Below are positions 34,520 to 44,500 of a stretch of 64,000 nucleotides of DNA, one piece after another. Source of the DNA: Candidatus Saccharimonadota bacterium (lineage in GTDB: Bacteria; Patescibacteriota; Saccharimonadia; Saccharimonadales; Saccharimonadaceae); the NCBI GenBank assembly GCA_017619315.1, contig JAFZSN010000006.1:38281-102280 (forward strand), read 5' to 3'. The translations under genes and the position numbers were made by a program. The notes beneath the pieces were generated by a model, which made no database searches, had not been told where the DNA came from, and saw only the letters and a list, made by a program, of their open reading frames with translations. The number at the start of each line of letters is the position of its first letter. The first letter of the stretch is position 1.

Positions 34520-35065
34520 CTAAGGTGCTCGTTTTGCCGTTTGAAGGATCGCCCTCAGTTGTTCTATCGCTCTTTCAGAGCGGATATTGGTAAGTGATTG
34601 ATCGTATTTGGCTTCTATCGGCCTTTGCCACACTTCTGTTAAGAGTTGGCAATAATGAGGAACATATTTTGCTAGCTCGCTCAAGGAGTAAATAGCATCA
34701 TTTGTTGAAATCCCGGAATATAGAATAAAGATAACATTCTCTTTTGAAGCGAAATGCCGAAAAATCTCATAGTAAAGATTGCTGGAGTTTTGCCAATAAT
34801 AATCGCAGAGAACGATTCTTTTGGTCGATATCGGTAAATCAATATCTGGGATGTTTATCTTTTCCGAATTAAACCACCCCACATCAGACTCTTCCCAGCC
34901 ACCGCCGCGTGCCATTGTCTTATAATGGTGCTCCATTCCCTCTTCGTAAAAGAACCAACTCCTCGTAATGGTCTCGTGGAGTATATCTTCTGCAAGCACT
35001 ACGATCTGTTGAAGCAAGGCGTCATTTATGGTTTCCACACGATCTTCAAATAACAATAGTTCCAT
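34520..35065 (-). CDS. Hypothetical protein
   Basis: 181 residues, not recognised. An acidic helical N-terminus is followed by a mixed alpha/beta core (KRIVLCDYYWQNSSNLYYEI, ENVIFILYSGISTNDAIYSL) and a basic C-terminus. SD GAGGGGGG precedes the ATG. It lies between the two sRNA repeats (34.1 and 35.2 kb), so it may be cargo of a small mobile or duplicated segment. Confidence 0.65.
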   Translation of the reverse strand: MELLLFEDRVETINDALLQQIVVLAEDILHETITRSWFFYEEGMEHHYKTMARGGGWEESDVGWFNSEKINIPDIDLPISTKRIVLCDYYWQNSSNLYYEIFRHFASKENVIFILYSGISTNDAIYSLSELAKYVPHYCQLLTEVWQRPIEAKYDQSLTNIRSERAIEQLRAILQTAKRAP

Positions 35066-35165
35066 ACTATCCCCCCTCTCTTAAAAGGTACATTGTTCAA
35101 ACAGTTTTGGTATATTTTAACATAATTTTGAAAGAATAAAAATGAAGCACCTACTCCTGACCCCC

Positions 35166-35194
35166 TTGTGCCAAACCAACTTTTGATATAAAAT
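35166..35194 (+). promoter_or_regulatory. Promoter of the second sRNA copy
   Basis: TTGTGC (35166-35171), 17 bp, TAAAAT (35189-35194). It differs in sequence from the copy A promoter but sits at the same place. Confidence 0.5.
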
Positions 35195-35290
35195 AAAAAC
35201 ATAACCAGTGCAGTTCTAGAATTACACTGGTTGTGGGTTTGGGCTAGTCCGCTACTCGCGAGCTAGCTTTTTTCTTCGGCATACTCGCCG
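35192..35290 (+). repeat. Direct repeat copy B
   Basis: Second copy of the 34.1-kb repeat (39 bp identical, then 42/46). On the minus strand it keeps codons for RRVCRRKKLARE and a stop, but an in-frame TAA lies just upstream and no start remains. The peptide half is therefore a 5'-truncated remnant. Confidence 0.85.
35201..35274 (+). ncRNA. Repeat-encoded sRNA, copy B
   Basis: Predicted ~73-nt RNA with the same first hairpin (CCAGTG/CACTGG) as copy A and a terminator GCTAG...CTAGC followed by T6. It has no complete peptide gene opposite, so it could act in trans on the locus 2 peptide mRNA. Confidence 0.55.
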
Positions 35291-35355
35291 GATCGCTTGT
35301 GCTTACCCTTATTTTTCGTGCTATACTATTACTATAACGTAAAGGATTAAACAGG

Positions 35356-35643
35356 ATGGGGATTAATAGAAAATGTCCTAAATGTGGCAGTACGAAAGTG
35401 CAGCTATCGAACGAGCGAAATAAGCACGGTTTTTTGTGGCTCATTCTTTTTGGAACGGCCTATGTTATTTGGTGGTTCTTTAAACTGTCGATCGCTATCG
35501 CAGTACTTATCTGTTGGGATTGGTGGTTTGCTATTATCCAGGTTAGTCTTGGTAAGGGTTACGTATGGGTCAGTAAACGTATAATTGAGAATCGCACAAA
35601 AATCTACTATTGCCACGGTTGTGGGCACAACTTTCGCGCTTAG
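35356..35643 (+). CDS. Zinc-ribbon membrane protein
   Basis: 95 residues. CPKC near the N-terminus and CHGC near the C-terminus form a split zinc ribbon around one or two hydrophobic segments (FLWLILFGTAYVIWWFFKLS; IAIAVLICWDWWFAIIQVSL). AAAGGATT upstream could be the SD. Function unknown. It converges with the ABC permease gene. Confidence 0.7.
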   Translation: MGINRKCPKCGSTKVQLSNERNKHGFLWLILFGTAYVIWWFFKLSIAIAVLICWDWWFAIIQVSLGKGYVWVSKRIIENRTKIYYCHGCGHNFRA

Positions 35644-35649
35644 TTTTTA

Positions 35650-36849
35650 CTATTTTCTCTTGAGTAGCTTCGGCTTTACGATGCCGAAGTTGATGGCGTT
35701 TTTCTGGAAGGTACGGATGGTAATCCAGATTATACCGTATGCCAAGATTGCAATCTCAACGCAGCCGATGATAAACTCAGGTGTACTAAGAGTACCAAAG
35801 GCAGTGCGGAGCATCAGAGCGATTGGGGCCGAGAATGGGAAGTAGGTTAAGAATTGGACTAAGAAGTTTGGCTCTGCTGCCATAAAGAAACTCATGAAGT
35901 AGAGTGGGAATACCAAGCCGATAATAATCGGGCCAATAAACTGAGAGGCTTCCTTGGCGGTCGGGGTGATGGCACCAATGTAGGTACAGAGGCCGATTAC
36001 CAGAGCGACGGAAATCACGAAGAGGATGACGTTCTCAATAATACTAACCGGGTTGATCTCGACGGTAGACAGGATACCGCTGACCATAGGATTGTCACGA
36101 TAGATAAACACTGCGACGACCAGGGGTAGAATAAAGGTTAGCATCTGGATGATACCGAGCAGCATCATGGCGATGATTTTGCCAACAATGAGATGTTTAG
36201 CTGATACGCTGGTTAGGATCATCTCGGAAATGCGGTTTTCTTTCTCTTCGACTACGGTCATGAGGAAGCGGCTGCCGAAGAGGACGATAAAGAGGAAGAA
36301 GATGACCAAGAAAACTAGCGGTACCACAATCTTGCCAACTGCGTTAGCGTTCTCACCCGTGGAAGTCAACTTGTTGTCTACAACATCGAAATTGCCGGTG
36401 AGCGCGATGATGTCTAGATCATCAAAATGCGAGGATACGGTTTGGTTTAAGATTGCTTTAATGACTGAGCCATCGGTATTAAAGATGTCTAGCTCTTCGG
36501 AGATATGATAGAGTTCGACCTTTTTGGTTTCTTCGAAATCGCTTGGGATGTAGAAGTACAAATCGGCGTCGCCGTTTTTGACCATTTCGATCCCCTGCTC
36601 CTTATCTTCCTTAGTAAGAAATGGAGAGTCGGAAGGCAAAATACCAGATTCATCAGAAATGACAATCTTGGTGTTCTCGTCAATCTGGGCTGGGCCAGCG
36701 TCTTTGCTGCTTGATGCGAGCATCGATATAAGGAACATACCGATAATAAAAGCTGGCATCAGCAAGATCGAAATCCAAAAAGATGGTTTTTTGATTTGGC
36801 GTACAAATTCAAATTTTACAACTGTAGAAAACTGTTTACTGCTCATCAT
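35650..36849 (-). CDS. ABC-2 type permease (NatB-like)
   Basis: 399 residues from ATG 36849 (MMSSKQFSTVVKFEF), preceded by GGAGG. One N-terminal transmembrane helix, a large extracytoplasmic domain, then five to six C-terminal helices: the NatB/YhaP plan for Na+ or peptide export. It overlaps the ATPase gene by 14 bp and forms an exporter with it. Confidence 0.85.
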   Translation of the reverse strand: MMSSKQFSTVVKFEFVRQIKKPSFWISILLMPAFIIGMFLISMLASSSKDAGPAQIDENTKIVISDESGILPSDSPFLTKEDKEQGIEMVKNGDADLYFYIPSDFEETKKVELYHISEELDIFNTDGSVIKAILNQTVSSHFDDLDIIALTGNFDVVDNKLTSTGENANAVGKIVVPLVFLVIFFLFIVLFGSRFLMTVVEEKENRISEMILTSVSAKHLIVGKIIAMMLLGIIQMLTFILPLVVAVFIYRDNPMVSGILSTVEINPVSIIENVILFVISVALVIGLCTYIGAITPTAKEASQFIGPIIIGLVFPLYFMSFFMAAEPNFLVQFLTYFPFSAPIALMLRTAFGTLSTPEFIIGCVEIAILAYGIIWITIRTFQKNAINFGIVKPKLLKRK

Positions 36850-37561
36850 TACCTCCATATACATCAACAAAGATTTGTTCTAGGGATTTACCTTTGTGCT
36901 GTTTCTTGATTTCGCTAATGGTGCCGTAAGCGTGAGCTACACCGTCTTTCAATAGGATGGCGCGGTCGCAGAGCTTCTCGACTTCGTCCATATAGTGCGT
37001 AATCATGATAACTGCAGTGCCTTTCTTGTGCAGCTCCTCGATAATCTCCATGAGAAGGCGCCGGTTCATCGGGTCAAAACCCTTGGTAGGCTCGTCTAGA
37101 ATTAGGAGCTTAGGTTCATTCATGATCGTAACGCCTAGCTGGATTTTTTGCTGCTGGCCGCCGGATAGTTTTTCGAGCTTCTCGTCCATTTTGGTGTCGA
37201 GCTTAACGCGTTTTAGATATTTGATGGCCCATTCTCTAGGGTCTTTGAGGCCTTTTAGTTCGCCAAAATAAACGAGGTTGTCGATGACTTTTTCCTTGCG
37301 GTATAGGCCACGTTCTTCTGGTAGGTAGCCGACCGTGACGGAGCCGTCTTCCGGGTCATATGGCTTACCGTCAATTAGTAATTCCCCGCTGGTGGGAGTG
37401 TAAAAGCCGAGCAAGGCCCTCAAAGTAGTAGTCTTGCCGGAGCCGTTGCTGCCGAGCAGCCCGAAAATCTCGCCCGCACGCACTTCAAATGACAAGTCTT
37501 TGATGACCGTCTTCCTCCCAAAGTCCATGCGGAAATTCTTAATCTCTACAATGTTCTTCAT
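36836..37561 (-). CDS. ABC transporter ATPase (NatA-like)
   Basis: 241 residues. Walker A GLLGSNGSGKTT, signature LSGGQQQKIQLG, Walker B LLILDEPTKGFDP, H-loop MITHYMDE. The C-terminal KQHKGKSLEQIFVDVY extension is typical of NatA-type exporters. TATAAT lies 6 nt before the ATG on the minus strand (leaderless). Energises the permease encoded next. Confidence 0.93.
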   Translation of the reverse strand: MKNIVEIKNFRMDFGRKTVIKDLSFEVRAGEIFGLLGSNGSGKTTTLRALLGFYTPTSGELLIDGKPYDPEDGSVTVGYLPEERGLYRKEKVIDNLVYFGELKGLKDPREWAIKYLKRVKLDTKMDEKLEKLSGGQQQKIQLGVTIMNEPKLLILDEPTKGFDPMNRRLLMEIIEELHKKGTAVIMITHYMDEVEKLCDRAILLKDGVAHAYGTISEIKKQHKGKSLEQIFVDVYGGNDEQ

Positions 37562-37578
37562 GGTTTTATTATACTACA

Positions 37579-38079
37579 CTATTCGGCGATTTTGACATAA
37601 GCGCCGTCAGGGTGATAGGACGCGTCATCGTGATACGAAAAGGCGTGAGAATAAGTACCGCGTTCGTTATCTTTCCAGAAGTAGATAATTGCATGTCGTG
37701 TTTCGCCATCTGGTACACGATTATAATTCTCGACAGTGTAAGGAGTAAAATCAAACGTAATATAAAATACACCGTCTTCGTCTGAGACGCCGTAGCCCGT
37801 CATGGTTTTGGTGGTTGGCTGGTTGTCTTCACCTACGGTGAAGTCCATACTCTCGATGTAGCTGTCGGCGATGTGATCAAATACTTCGATTTTGGAAACT
37901 CCAACAATACCTCCTAGTCCTCTCAAAGTCTGAGTGGTAACGACGCTAACGGTGACGGCAACAATGAGGGCGATGATCAAAAGAAAGACTACGCAGTAGG
38001 ACGCCCTGATACCCTGTGATTCATAGTTCTTTTTCGTTTTCTTGGTTTTGGTTTTAGGTTTGGTGCTGGTTTTTGCCAT
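37579..38079 (-). CDS. Membrane-anchored hypothetical protein
   Basis: 166 residues. A lysine/threonine-rich cytoplasmic N-terminus (TKPKTKTKKTKK), one transmembrane helix (VVFLLIIALIVAVTVSVV, ~30-48), and an extracytoplasmic beta-rich domain (VFYITFDFTPYTVENYNRV). SD AGGAGG lies before the ATG. Not recognised; perhaps an envelope protein. It ends 17 bp before the natA start. Confidence 0.7.
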   Translation of the reverse strand: MAKTSTKPKTKTKKTKKNYESQGIRASYCVVFLLIIALIVAVTVSVVTTQTLRGLGGIVGVSKIEVFDHIADSYIESMDFTVGEDNQPTTKTMTGYGVSDEDGVFYITFDFTPYTVENYNRVPDGETRHAIIYFWKDNERGTYSHAFSYHDDASYHPDGAYVKIAE

Positions 38080-38122
38080 TTTGGCCTCCTTTTTTATAAA
38101 TAATACTTTAATGGATCAAAAC

Positions 38123-38611
38123 TTAACCCCCAAAGAGGACTTTAAATAATCCGAGCGAGACGGCTAACATGATAAGGCCAGCCACTAGGACACCTGCGAC
38201 AACTGCAATCATGGTTTTCTTGAAATCTAAGTTGAGAATGCTGGCTGCTAGGGTGCCTGTCCAGGCGCCAGTGCCTGGGATCGGGATAGCGACAAAGAGG
38301 AATAGCGCAAAGTAGGCGCCATATTTTCCGGTTTTCTTGAGTAGTTTTTGGCCACCTTTTTCCCCTTTCTTAAGACAGAAGACGCAGAATTTCTTGAATG
38401 GTTTCCATTTGCATTTACTACCCCATTCGAGAACTTTACGAGCAAAGAAATAGATGAGCGGAACTGGAATAATGTTGCCAATGATGGCGATGATTAGGAC
38501 CAGCCACTCTGGAAGGCCTAAATCCATCCCTACTGCAACCGGAATAGCACCACGAAGTTCGATAAGCGGAACCATTGATATCAATAAAACTATAAGGACT
38601 TTCCAGAACAT
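38123..38611 (-). CDS. Small multidrug-export-like membrane protein (COG2426)
   Basis: 162 residues, four or five helices. The pattern SMVPLIELRGAIPVAVGMDL, IIGNIIPVPLIYFFARK and FVAIPIPGTGAWTGTLAA matches the Sm_multidrug_ex family. The 'export' name is historic; the substrate is not established. TAAAAT lies 6 nt before the ATG on the minus strand. Confidence 0.85.
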   Translation of the reverse strand: MFWKVLIVLLISMVPLIELRGAIPVAVGMDLGLPEWLVLIIAIIGNIIPVPLIYFFARKVLEWGSKCKWKPFKKFCVFCLKKGEKGGQKLLKKTGKYGAYFALFLFVAIPIPGTGAWTGTLAASILNLDFKKTMIAVVAGVLVAGLIMLAVSLGLFKVLFGG

Positions 38612-38691
38612 ACTTGTATTTTACCATATTTTAATGTCGCTCATGGCTACTTTTCATCAAAAAAGTTGGGTTGTTTTGCTATAATACAGAT

Positions 38692-39621
38692 ATGGTAAAG
38701 CTTTCGATCATTATTCCCGTTTATAACGCTGAGCGTTATTTGGGGCGTTGCCTAGACTCGGTTATCCGAGCCCTTAAAGGTATTTCCGGAGAAATCATCG
38801 CAGTAAATAACAATTCTGGTGATGGTTCAATGGCGATTCTGGAAGGATACCAGAAAAAACACCCCAAGCTGATTTCTGTATTACAATGTAATACAGCAGG
38901 GGCTGCGGCGGTTAGGAATTTCGGGGCTGAAAAAGCCAAGGGTGAATATATTTGGTTTATCGATGCGGATGACGAGATCTCTGAAACGTCAATCGAGAAA
39001 CTACTTCAGGCGACTAACAAAACTAAACCTGATCTCATAATGATTGGGGCTACACGGATATATCCGGATGGGCATACAGATCATTTGTCTCCTGTTTCAT
39101 CGAAGGAAAAGAATTATAAAAGTAGATTTGTGAGGTACGGGATGGGTCCGTGGCAAGTGATTATTGGGCGAGAATGGTGGAGGGAGCATAATTTTAAATT
39201 CAAAGAGGGTATGATCCATGAAGATATGGAGATGATGTCGACGCTAATCCTCTATACGGATAAATATGCTTATATAGATGAGCCTCTGTATTTGTACTAT
39301 CAAAACCCAGAATCAGTACTACATAAAAGCAGGTTTAACCCCCACATCTTTGATATTTTCCCAGCGCTTGAAGGACTGTATCAGAGATTTGTTGATGCGG
39401 GTGCCGAAAAAAAATACCACGATGAACTGGAGTGGTTCTTTATCTGGAATCTACTGATTGATTCCGCCAAAGATTTTGGAATGTTCCCGGAAGGCAGGGT
39501 TGGCTTCTCGCGGTCCCGAGAAATGCTGAAGCAGTATTTCCCTGGCTGGAGAAAGAATCAGTTTTTGAAACAAAAATCGTTGAAGTTACGGATAAGAGTG
39601 CGGCTTGATTATCACAAATAA
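38692..39621 (+). CDS. Family 2 glycosyltransferase
   Basis: 309 residues from ATG 38692 (MVKLSIIIPVYNAERYLGRC). GT-A fold with AVNNNSGDGS, NFGAEKAKGEYIWFIDADDE (DxD-type metal site) and HEDMEMM. No transmembrane segment. Likely transfers a sugar to surface polysaccharide. TATAAT at 38680-38685 is 6 nt upstream (leaderless). Confidence 0.92.
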   Translation: MVKLSIIIPVYNAERYLGRCLDSVIRALKGISGEIIAVNNNSGDGSMAILEGYQKKHPKLISVLQCNTAGAAAVRNFGAEKAKGEYIWFIDADDEISETSIEKLLQATNKTKPDLIMIGATRIYPDGHTDHLSPVSSKEKNYKSRFVRYGMGPWQVIIGREWWREHNFKFKEGMIHEDMEMMSTLILYTDKYAYIDEPLYLYYQNPESVLHKSRFNPHIFDIFPALEGLYQRFVDAGAEKKYHDELEWFFIWNLLIDSAKDFGMFPEGRVGFSRSREMLKQYFPGWRKNQFLKQKSLKLRIRVRLDYHK

Positions 39622-39642
39622 CCTGTGGCTGGACCGCAAAAA

Positions 39643-39670
39643 CCGCACCAGGCTAATGCTGGTGCGGACA
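39643..39670. terminator. Bidirectional terminator
   Basis: CCGCACCA (39643-39650)/TGGTGCGG (39660-39667) between converging genes. On the minus strand it is followed by TTTTTGCGG, on the plus strand by ACATTTTG. Confidence 0.65.
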
Positions 39671-39691
39671 TTTTGCTTTACTTATTCGGGG

Positions 39692-41419
39692 TTATTGTTT
39701 GCCTTTTTCTTCTTTTTCGAGTTCGCGGAAAGCAACCTTACCAACCTTGGTGGTAGGAAGCTTGTCGCGGAATTCATAAGCTGCCGGGAGAGCATAGACT
39801 GGAACGTTTCGCTCTAGTAGTTCCCTGATTTCGCGCTCTAAGCGCTTGCTTGGCTTGTAGCCTGGCTTCAAAACGACGAAAGCTTTCGGTACCTGACCCT
39901 TGTAGTGGTGGTCAATACCGATTACTGTAGAGGTAAGCACCGCCTCGTGCGAGTTGATTACGGATTCGAGATGGGTCGGGTAGATGTTGTAGCCAGAAGA
40001 GATAATGATTCTCTTGAGACGCTGTGCGAAGTAGATGAGGCCATCCTCGCCGAGATAGCCGATATCACCGGTGTGGAGCCAAAGTTTGCCGTCGTCGTGG
40101 AGACGTATAGCTTGAGCAGTCTCTGCTTCGTCACCAAGATACCCCATCATTACTAGAGGGCCAGAGATACAAATCTCACCTTCTTCTTTTACTGCGAGCT
40201 CTTTGAAGGTATCGTTCTTGACGATCTTGAATTCCATATCTGGCAACGGAACGCCAATAATGCTGTCAGCAAAGGTGTTCTCGGGTGAAAGACAAACTGC
40301 GCCTGAGCCTTCAGTGAGCCCATAACCAACACGAATCTTAGCAGAAGAGCCATGCGCAGACAGGAAGCCGTTTACCTTGTCACGCAAAGTTTGGTTCAAG
40401 GCATCGCCGCCACAGATAACTGCGGTGACCGACTTAAGGTCATCGGGCTTTAATTTGGTGTTAACAAGGGCTTCAAACAGGGTGGGAACGCCAACGATGA
40501 AGTTGGGCTCGTTTTTCTTGATGATGTCAGCAAATTGCTTGTGCGAAAAGGCCGGGATCAAGATACAACCCATACCCTTACAGAGAGGGGTATGAATACA
40601 GACGCCAAGGCCAAAGCAGTGGAACAAAGGCAGAATCGAAAGGATTGTAGCGCCTGGCTCAACTTGGCGAATCATAACGCTGTCACACATAGACTCGGCG
40701 TTAATGTTGCGGTTTGAAAGCATCACGGCTTTTGGAGCCCCTGTGGTGCCGCCTGAATACATTATCACAGCGAGGTCGTCGCCACCGCGTTCCTCGTGAT
40801 AATTCCCTTGATAGAAATAGGAGTTAGCAATGAAATCTTCCCAAAGAACGACACGATTGTCGTTGGCTGGGAGCCTAACTTTTTTGACATGCAAAGTGTT
40901 GTAGAGTTTCTTCTTGAGGAAGCCGAGGCCGTCTGAAGGCCTAACTACAATGATGCGCTCAAGGCTAGCAGTGTCCCGTAATTTGTAAACTTTGTCAAAA
41001 ACCGCGTCAATGACGAGGACATATTTAGACTCGGCGACCTTGATGTAATATTCGAGCTCTTTCTCGGATGACAGTGGGTGCACCATGTTACAGATAGCTC
41101 CTACCATGTTTACAGCGTAAACCATAGTGATACCCTCTGGGGTATTAGGCATACAAATAGTAACGCGATCACCTTCTTTGACGCCGTAATTCTTGAGGGC
41201 GCGGGCGGTTTTCTCAATCTTGCGGACGAAGTTTTTATAAGAAACCTTGTGTCCGTAATAATAATATGCGGTGTTGTCTGGCCATTTCTCGGCAGACTGC
41301 ATAATCATATCAACCATGGAACAATCCGGGTACTCGATGTGGCTCGGGATGTCGTCTTCTTTATAGTATTTTGACCATGGAAAATCTTTTGATTTTTTAG
41401 TTTTAGAATTCTTTTTCAC
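39692..41419 (-). CDS. Long-chain acyl-CoA ligase (AMP-forming)
   Basis: 575 residues. Activates fatty acids to acyl-CoA through acyl-AMP. P-loop VIMYSGGTTGAPKAVMLS, YGLTEGSGAV (A5-like), WLHTGDIGYLGEDG and KRIIISSGYNIYP, then the C-terminal lid with a terminal catalytic Lys (KVGKVAFRE). GTG start with AAGGAG. Saccharibacteria generally lack fatty-acid synthesis, so this may activate host-derived acids (inference). Confidence 0.93.
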   Translation of the reverse strand: MKKNSKTKKSKDFPWSKYYKEDDIPSHIEYPDCSMVDMIMQSAEKWPDNTAYYYYGHKVSYKNFVRKIEKTARALKNYGVKEGDRVTICMPNTPEGITMVYAVNMVGAICNMVHPLSSEKELEYYIKVAESKYVLVIDAVFDKVYKLRDTASLERIIVVRPSDGLGFLKKKLYNTLHVKKVRLPANDNRVVLWEDFIANSYFYQGNYHEERGGDDLAVIMYSGGTTGAPKAVMLSNRNINAESMCDSVMIRQVEPGATILSILPLFHCFGLGVCIHTPLCKGMGCILIPAFSHKQFADIIKKNEPNFIVGVPTLFEALVNTKLKPDDLKSVTAVICGGDALNQTLRDKVNGFLSAHGSSAKIRVGYGLTEGSGAVCLSPENTFADSIIGVPLPDMEFKIVKNDTFKELAVKEEGEICISGPLVMMGYLGDEAETAQAIRLHDDGKLWLHTGDIGYLGEDGLIYFAQRLKRIIISSGYNIYPTHLESVINSHEAVLTSTVIGIDHHYKGQVPKAFVVLKPGYKPSKRLEREIRELLERNVPVYALPAAYEFRDKLPTTKVGKVAFRELEKEEKGKQ

Positions 41420-41512
41420 TCAAATAACTCCTTAAAGTAATAGCTTTAATTATATCATAAGCGAGTAGCTTTTGGAAGCTAGATTTGTGAGATTTATTAG
41501 CTTAATAGGCCT

Positions 41513-44500
41513 TTATTCCCCTTCTTGCTGCGAGGGCGTGTCAGCCATCGTGCCTTCTGTCAGGGTCCTTTTAACCCACTCTCTGAACTCTTTCCCTTCT
41601 GGGATATCAAGGCCATCGACGGTTTTTACGGCGGTTTCGACGGCTTCCCTCTGTGTCGGGGTTAGGTTGAGCCAGACCCTCGAGAAGCGTTCGTCGGGAT
41701 TTGGGTCGCTACCTGGTTTTTCTAGAAGTACCTTAACGGCATCTTCGCCAATAAATGAGAAATCATTGTTTAGCAAGTTAGTATAATAATCTCTTCTTGC
41801 TTTCCTGATCTTCTCAGCCTCTTCGTCGGCTTGATCGTTCTTTCCACTATTGCCCGCCTGTTCACCGCCTGCTTGGCCATCGTCTTGCGGTGGTGTAGGC
41901 TGGTCGGCGTCTGGGTTGGGCTGCTCAGTAGCGGGTGGGGTTGGCTGGGTTGGCTCGCCATCGCCCGACTCACCCTCTGTCGCTGGTGGGGTTGGCCCAC
42001 CATCGCCCGACTCACCCTCTGTCGCTGGTGGGGTTGGCTGGGTTGGCTCGCCACCTTGGTCAGGTGTTTTTTCTGCCGCTGTGCCATTACCTATACCGAC
42101 ACGAGCAGACATGGCTGGGAGAACAACGCCATCATAGATGGTCCCGCCCGTCGGCAATTCGAAGTTGTAGATTGCCGGTTTAGTGATAACCTCCTCTACA
42201 GACTCCTGGAACATACCCGTGAACGGACCACCACTTAGATTACCCACGCTGGTAGCCATTGGCACAAATTCTGTCAAACCAGTGCTTGCATCTTTGCCAA
42301 ATGTTGCACCAATTTCAAAGTATTCATATAGTTTGTTTCCAGCCGAGTCGACAGCTTGAATGATATCCCCACTAGTCGTAGTGATCATGCCATTTTGGAT
42401 AAACGTGATCTGACCGTTAGCGGCAGGGATTCCTTGCGCCTCAAAGCGTACGCCATTAATAGTGACAAACCCTTTAATTCTATTCTCTTGGACGAGGTTC
42501 TCGAAGTTCAAAGTTCTGCCGCTAATTGGAGCAATGGAATCACCATGCATAGCAGTAGTCATAGTATAAGCGCCATCACCCGAGACGCGTAACTCGTTAC
42601 CATCGTAGGCCTCGGTGCCGTTATTGGCCCATTCTCTCACGAATACCTTAGCCGCGTGAGGCGAGGTGGCAGGATCACCATCAATGTATGTCTTGCGCGT
42701 AGTGATAACTTCGTCAGAAACTTTGGTTCCTCTGTACCCGCTTCGTCTAAGGCTCTCCATCTCATCGACTCTATCTGCAGAAATACCTTTAATAGCGCCT
42801 GGGCTCCTAGACTTGATCAATGAAGCTATCATGGTTTCTTTAGCATTAGCCTGGTTTTGAGTCTTGAAAACACCAAGTTTCTCAAGGGCACCGATCTTAT
42901 TCTCGCTCACTAACGCAGCCCCTTCCTGAGACAAGAAGAAGCCAACTCCACTAAAGAGGGCTGCCCTCCCTGATGCCTTAAGCGTCTGGAGCAAACGGAC
43001 ACGCTTGAATTCTTCGTCGCCTTTGTCGACATCTTTCGTGATCTTAGAAAGAAGCGTTTTTCGCATCTCGGCTAGTGTAGCTTGGTTTTCAGGTTTAACA
43101 ACACGTCGTTTTGCCTCAGCGAGCGCGATATCTAAAGCAAGTCTCTCATCACCCTCATTGAATTCTGATGAGGATGAGATGAGCCCTTTCTCTTCGGAGT
43201 CTGAGAAGTCGACACGAACCCTGGCGGCCGTGTAAGCTCTCATGATTTTTTCCTCATCACCACTCTCTATAGCGCTGTTAATGTTCGCGATAAGCTCTGA
43301 GGTTGACTCTAGACCATAAGTCGTGCCTGCGATTTTTTCTTCGAGTTTAGCGCGTTTCTTTGCAAACCTAGATTCTGCTTCATCTGGGTTGTCTTCATAT
43401 TTTCGGCCTTTCTCCATGTTTCGCATCATTACTTCGCGTTCGTTGGTGACCCTTCTTCTCTCTCTTGCACCAGCCAGAGCGCTCGAAACCAAAACGCCGC
43501 CTACTGGGATCAACAATCTGGCAGCCCTATTCGCGCCGGATTTAGCAAAGAGCGAAACGACGCTTGTCGCTATTGCGACAGTTTCTGGACTGATAAAGCG
43601 CGAAAGACTACTCTTCTCCCATTTATCAATCAATTGATCCAGTTTACCTCGGCTGACCTTGGAGCGTTCTGAGTCGCGCACATCTGCATTATACACGGCA
43701 AACTTTTCTAGAACCTTGTCCATTGATACCTTGCCACGCATTAACTCCTTAACTTTGATAGCATTCTCTGCTACTTCGAAGTAATTGTTCATGTAGTCAG
43801 GATTATCAAAATTGCCTTCTTGCTTCAGTTTAGCCATCTCTTCTTTAAGCATGGCAGTAAATTGCTTTTCGTCTGCCGCGTCGCCCCTTGCTTCTGCATA
43901 TTTCATGATCGCATTACGAATTGCTTCAGTTTTCTCCTTGTCTGCTTCTGTGCGGCTCTCGCCAAAAGCTTGGTGGATATAATCCATCTCGTTTTCAGTC
44001 ACGCTTCTAACGACACGGCCAATACCGCCTTTAATATTCCTTTCCATAATCGTGTCAAGGCTAATTTGTTCGCCATCTCTGTTGAGCTTTCGGCCCTCTG
44101 TTAGGAATTCTCTCTTATATTTCGTCTTGTAATACTTTTCGAAATAATTCATCCAGAGGCGCTTAAAGAATTTCGCATTTTTTGTTTGAATACCGAATTC
44201 CTCTTCGGCAAGTTGGGTTGCGCGAACGTCTCGATCGTAGCTAGTGTTGGCCTCAACGGCAACAAGTGCACTTGAGCCGGCCAGTTCTTCGAGCATAGCA
44301 TCGATTTCCTCGATCCTTTCGTTGCTTTTTTCTATGATTTGATCTTCCACTTCCGTTGCTTTTTTGTCCATGTCTTCCAATTTTTCGATCTCAAGGGTGT
44401 CCAGCTTTTCGCCGTCCAATGCATCTTTAGCCCTATCGAGATTGATAAGTTCTTCTGTGTCCGGGTCGAAAGAAACATCAGTTTTGTCATCGGGGCTATT

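Noticed and set aside
41770-42238. Overlapping ORFs of 80-135 codons across the P/T/E/G linker region
   Set aside because: They arise from the repetitive DNA of the 1117-codon gene in other frames; composition is implausible and no SD is present.
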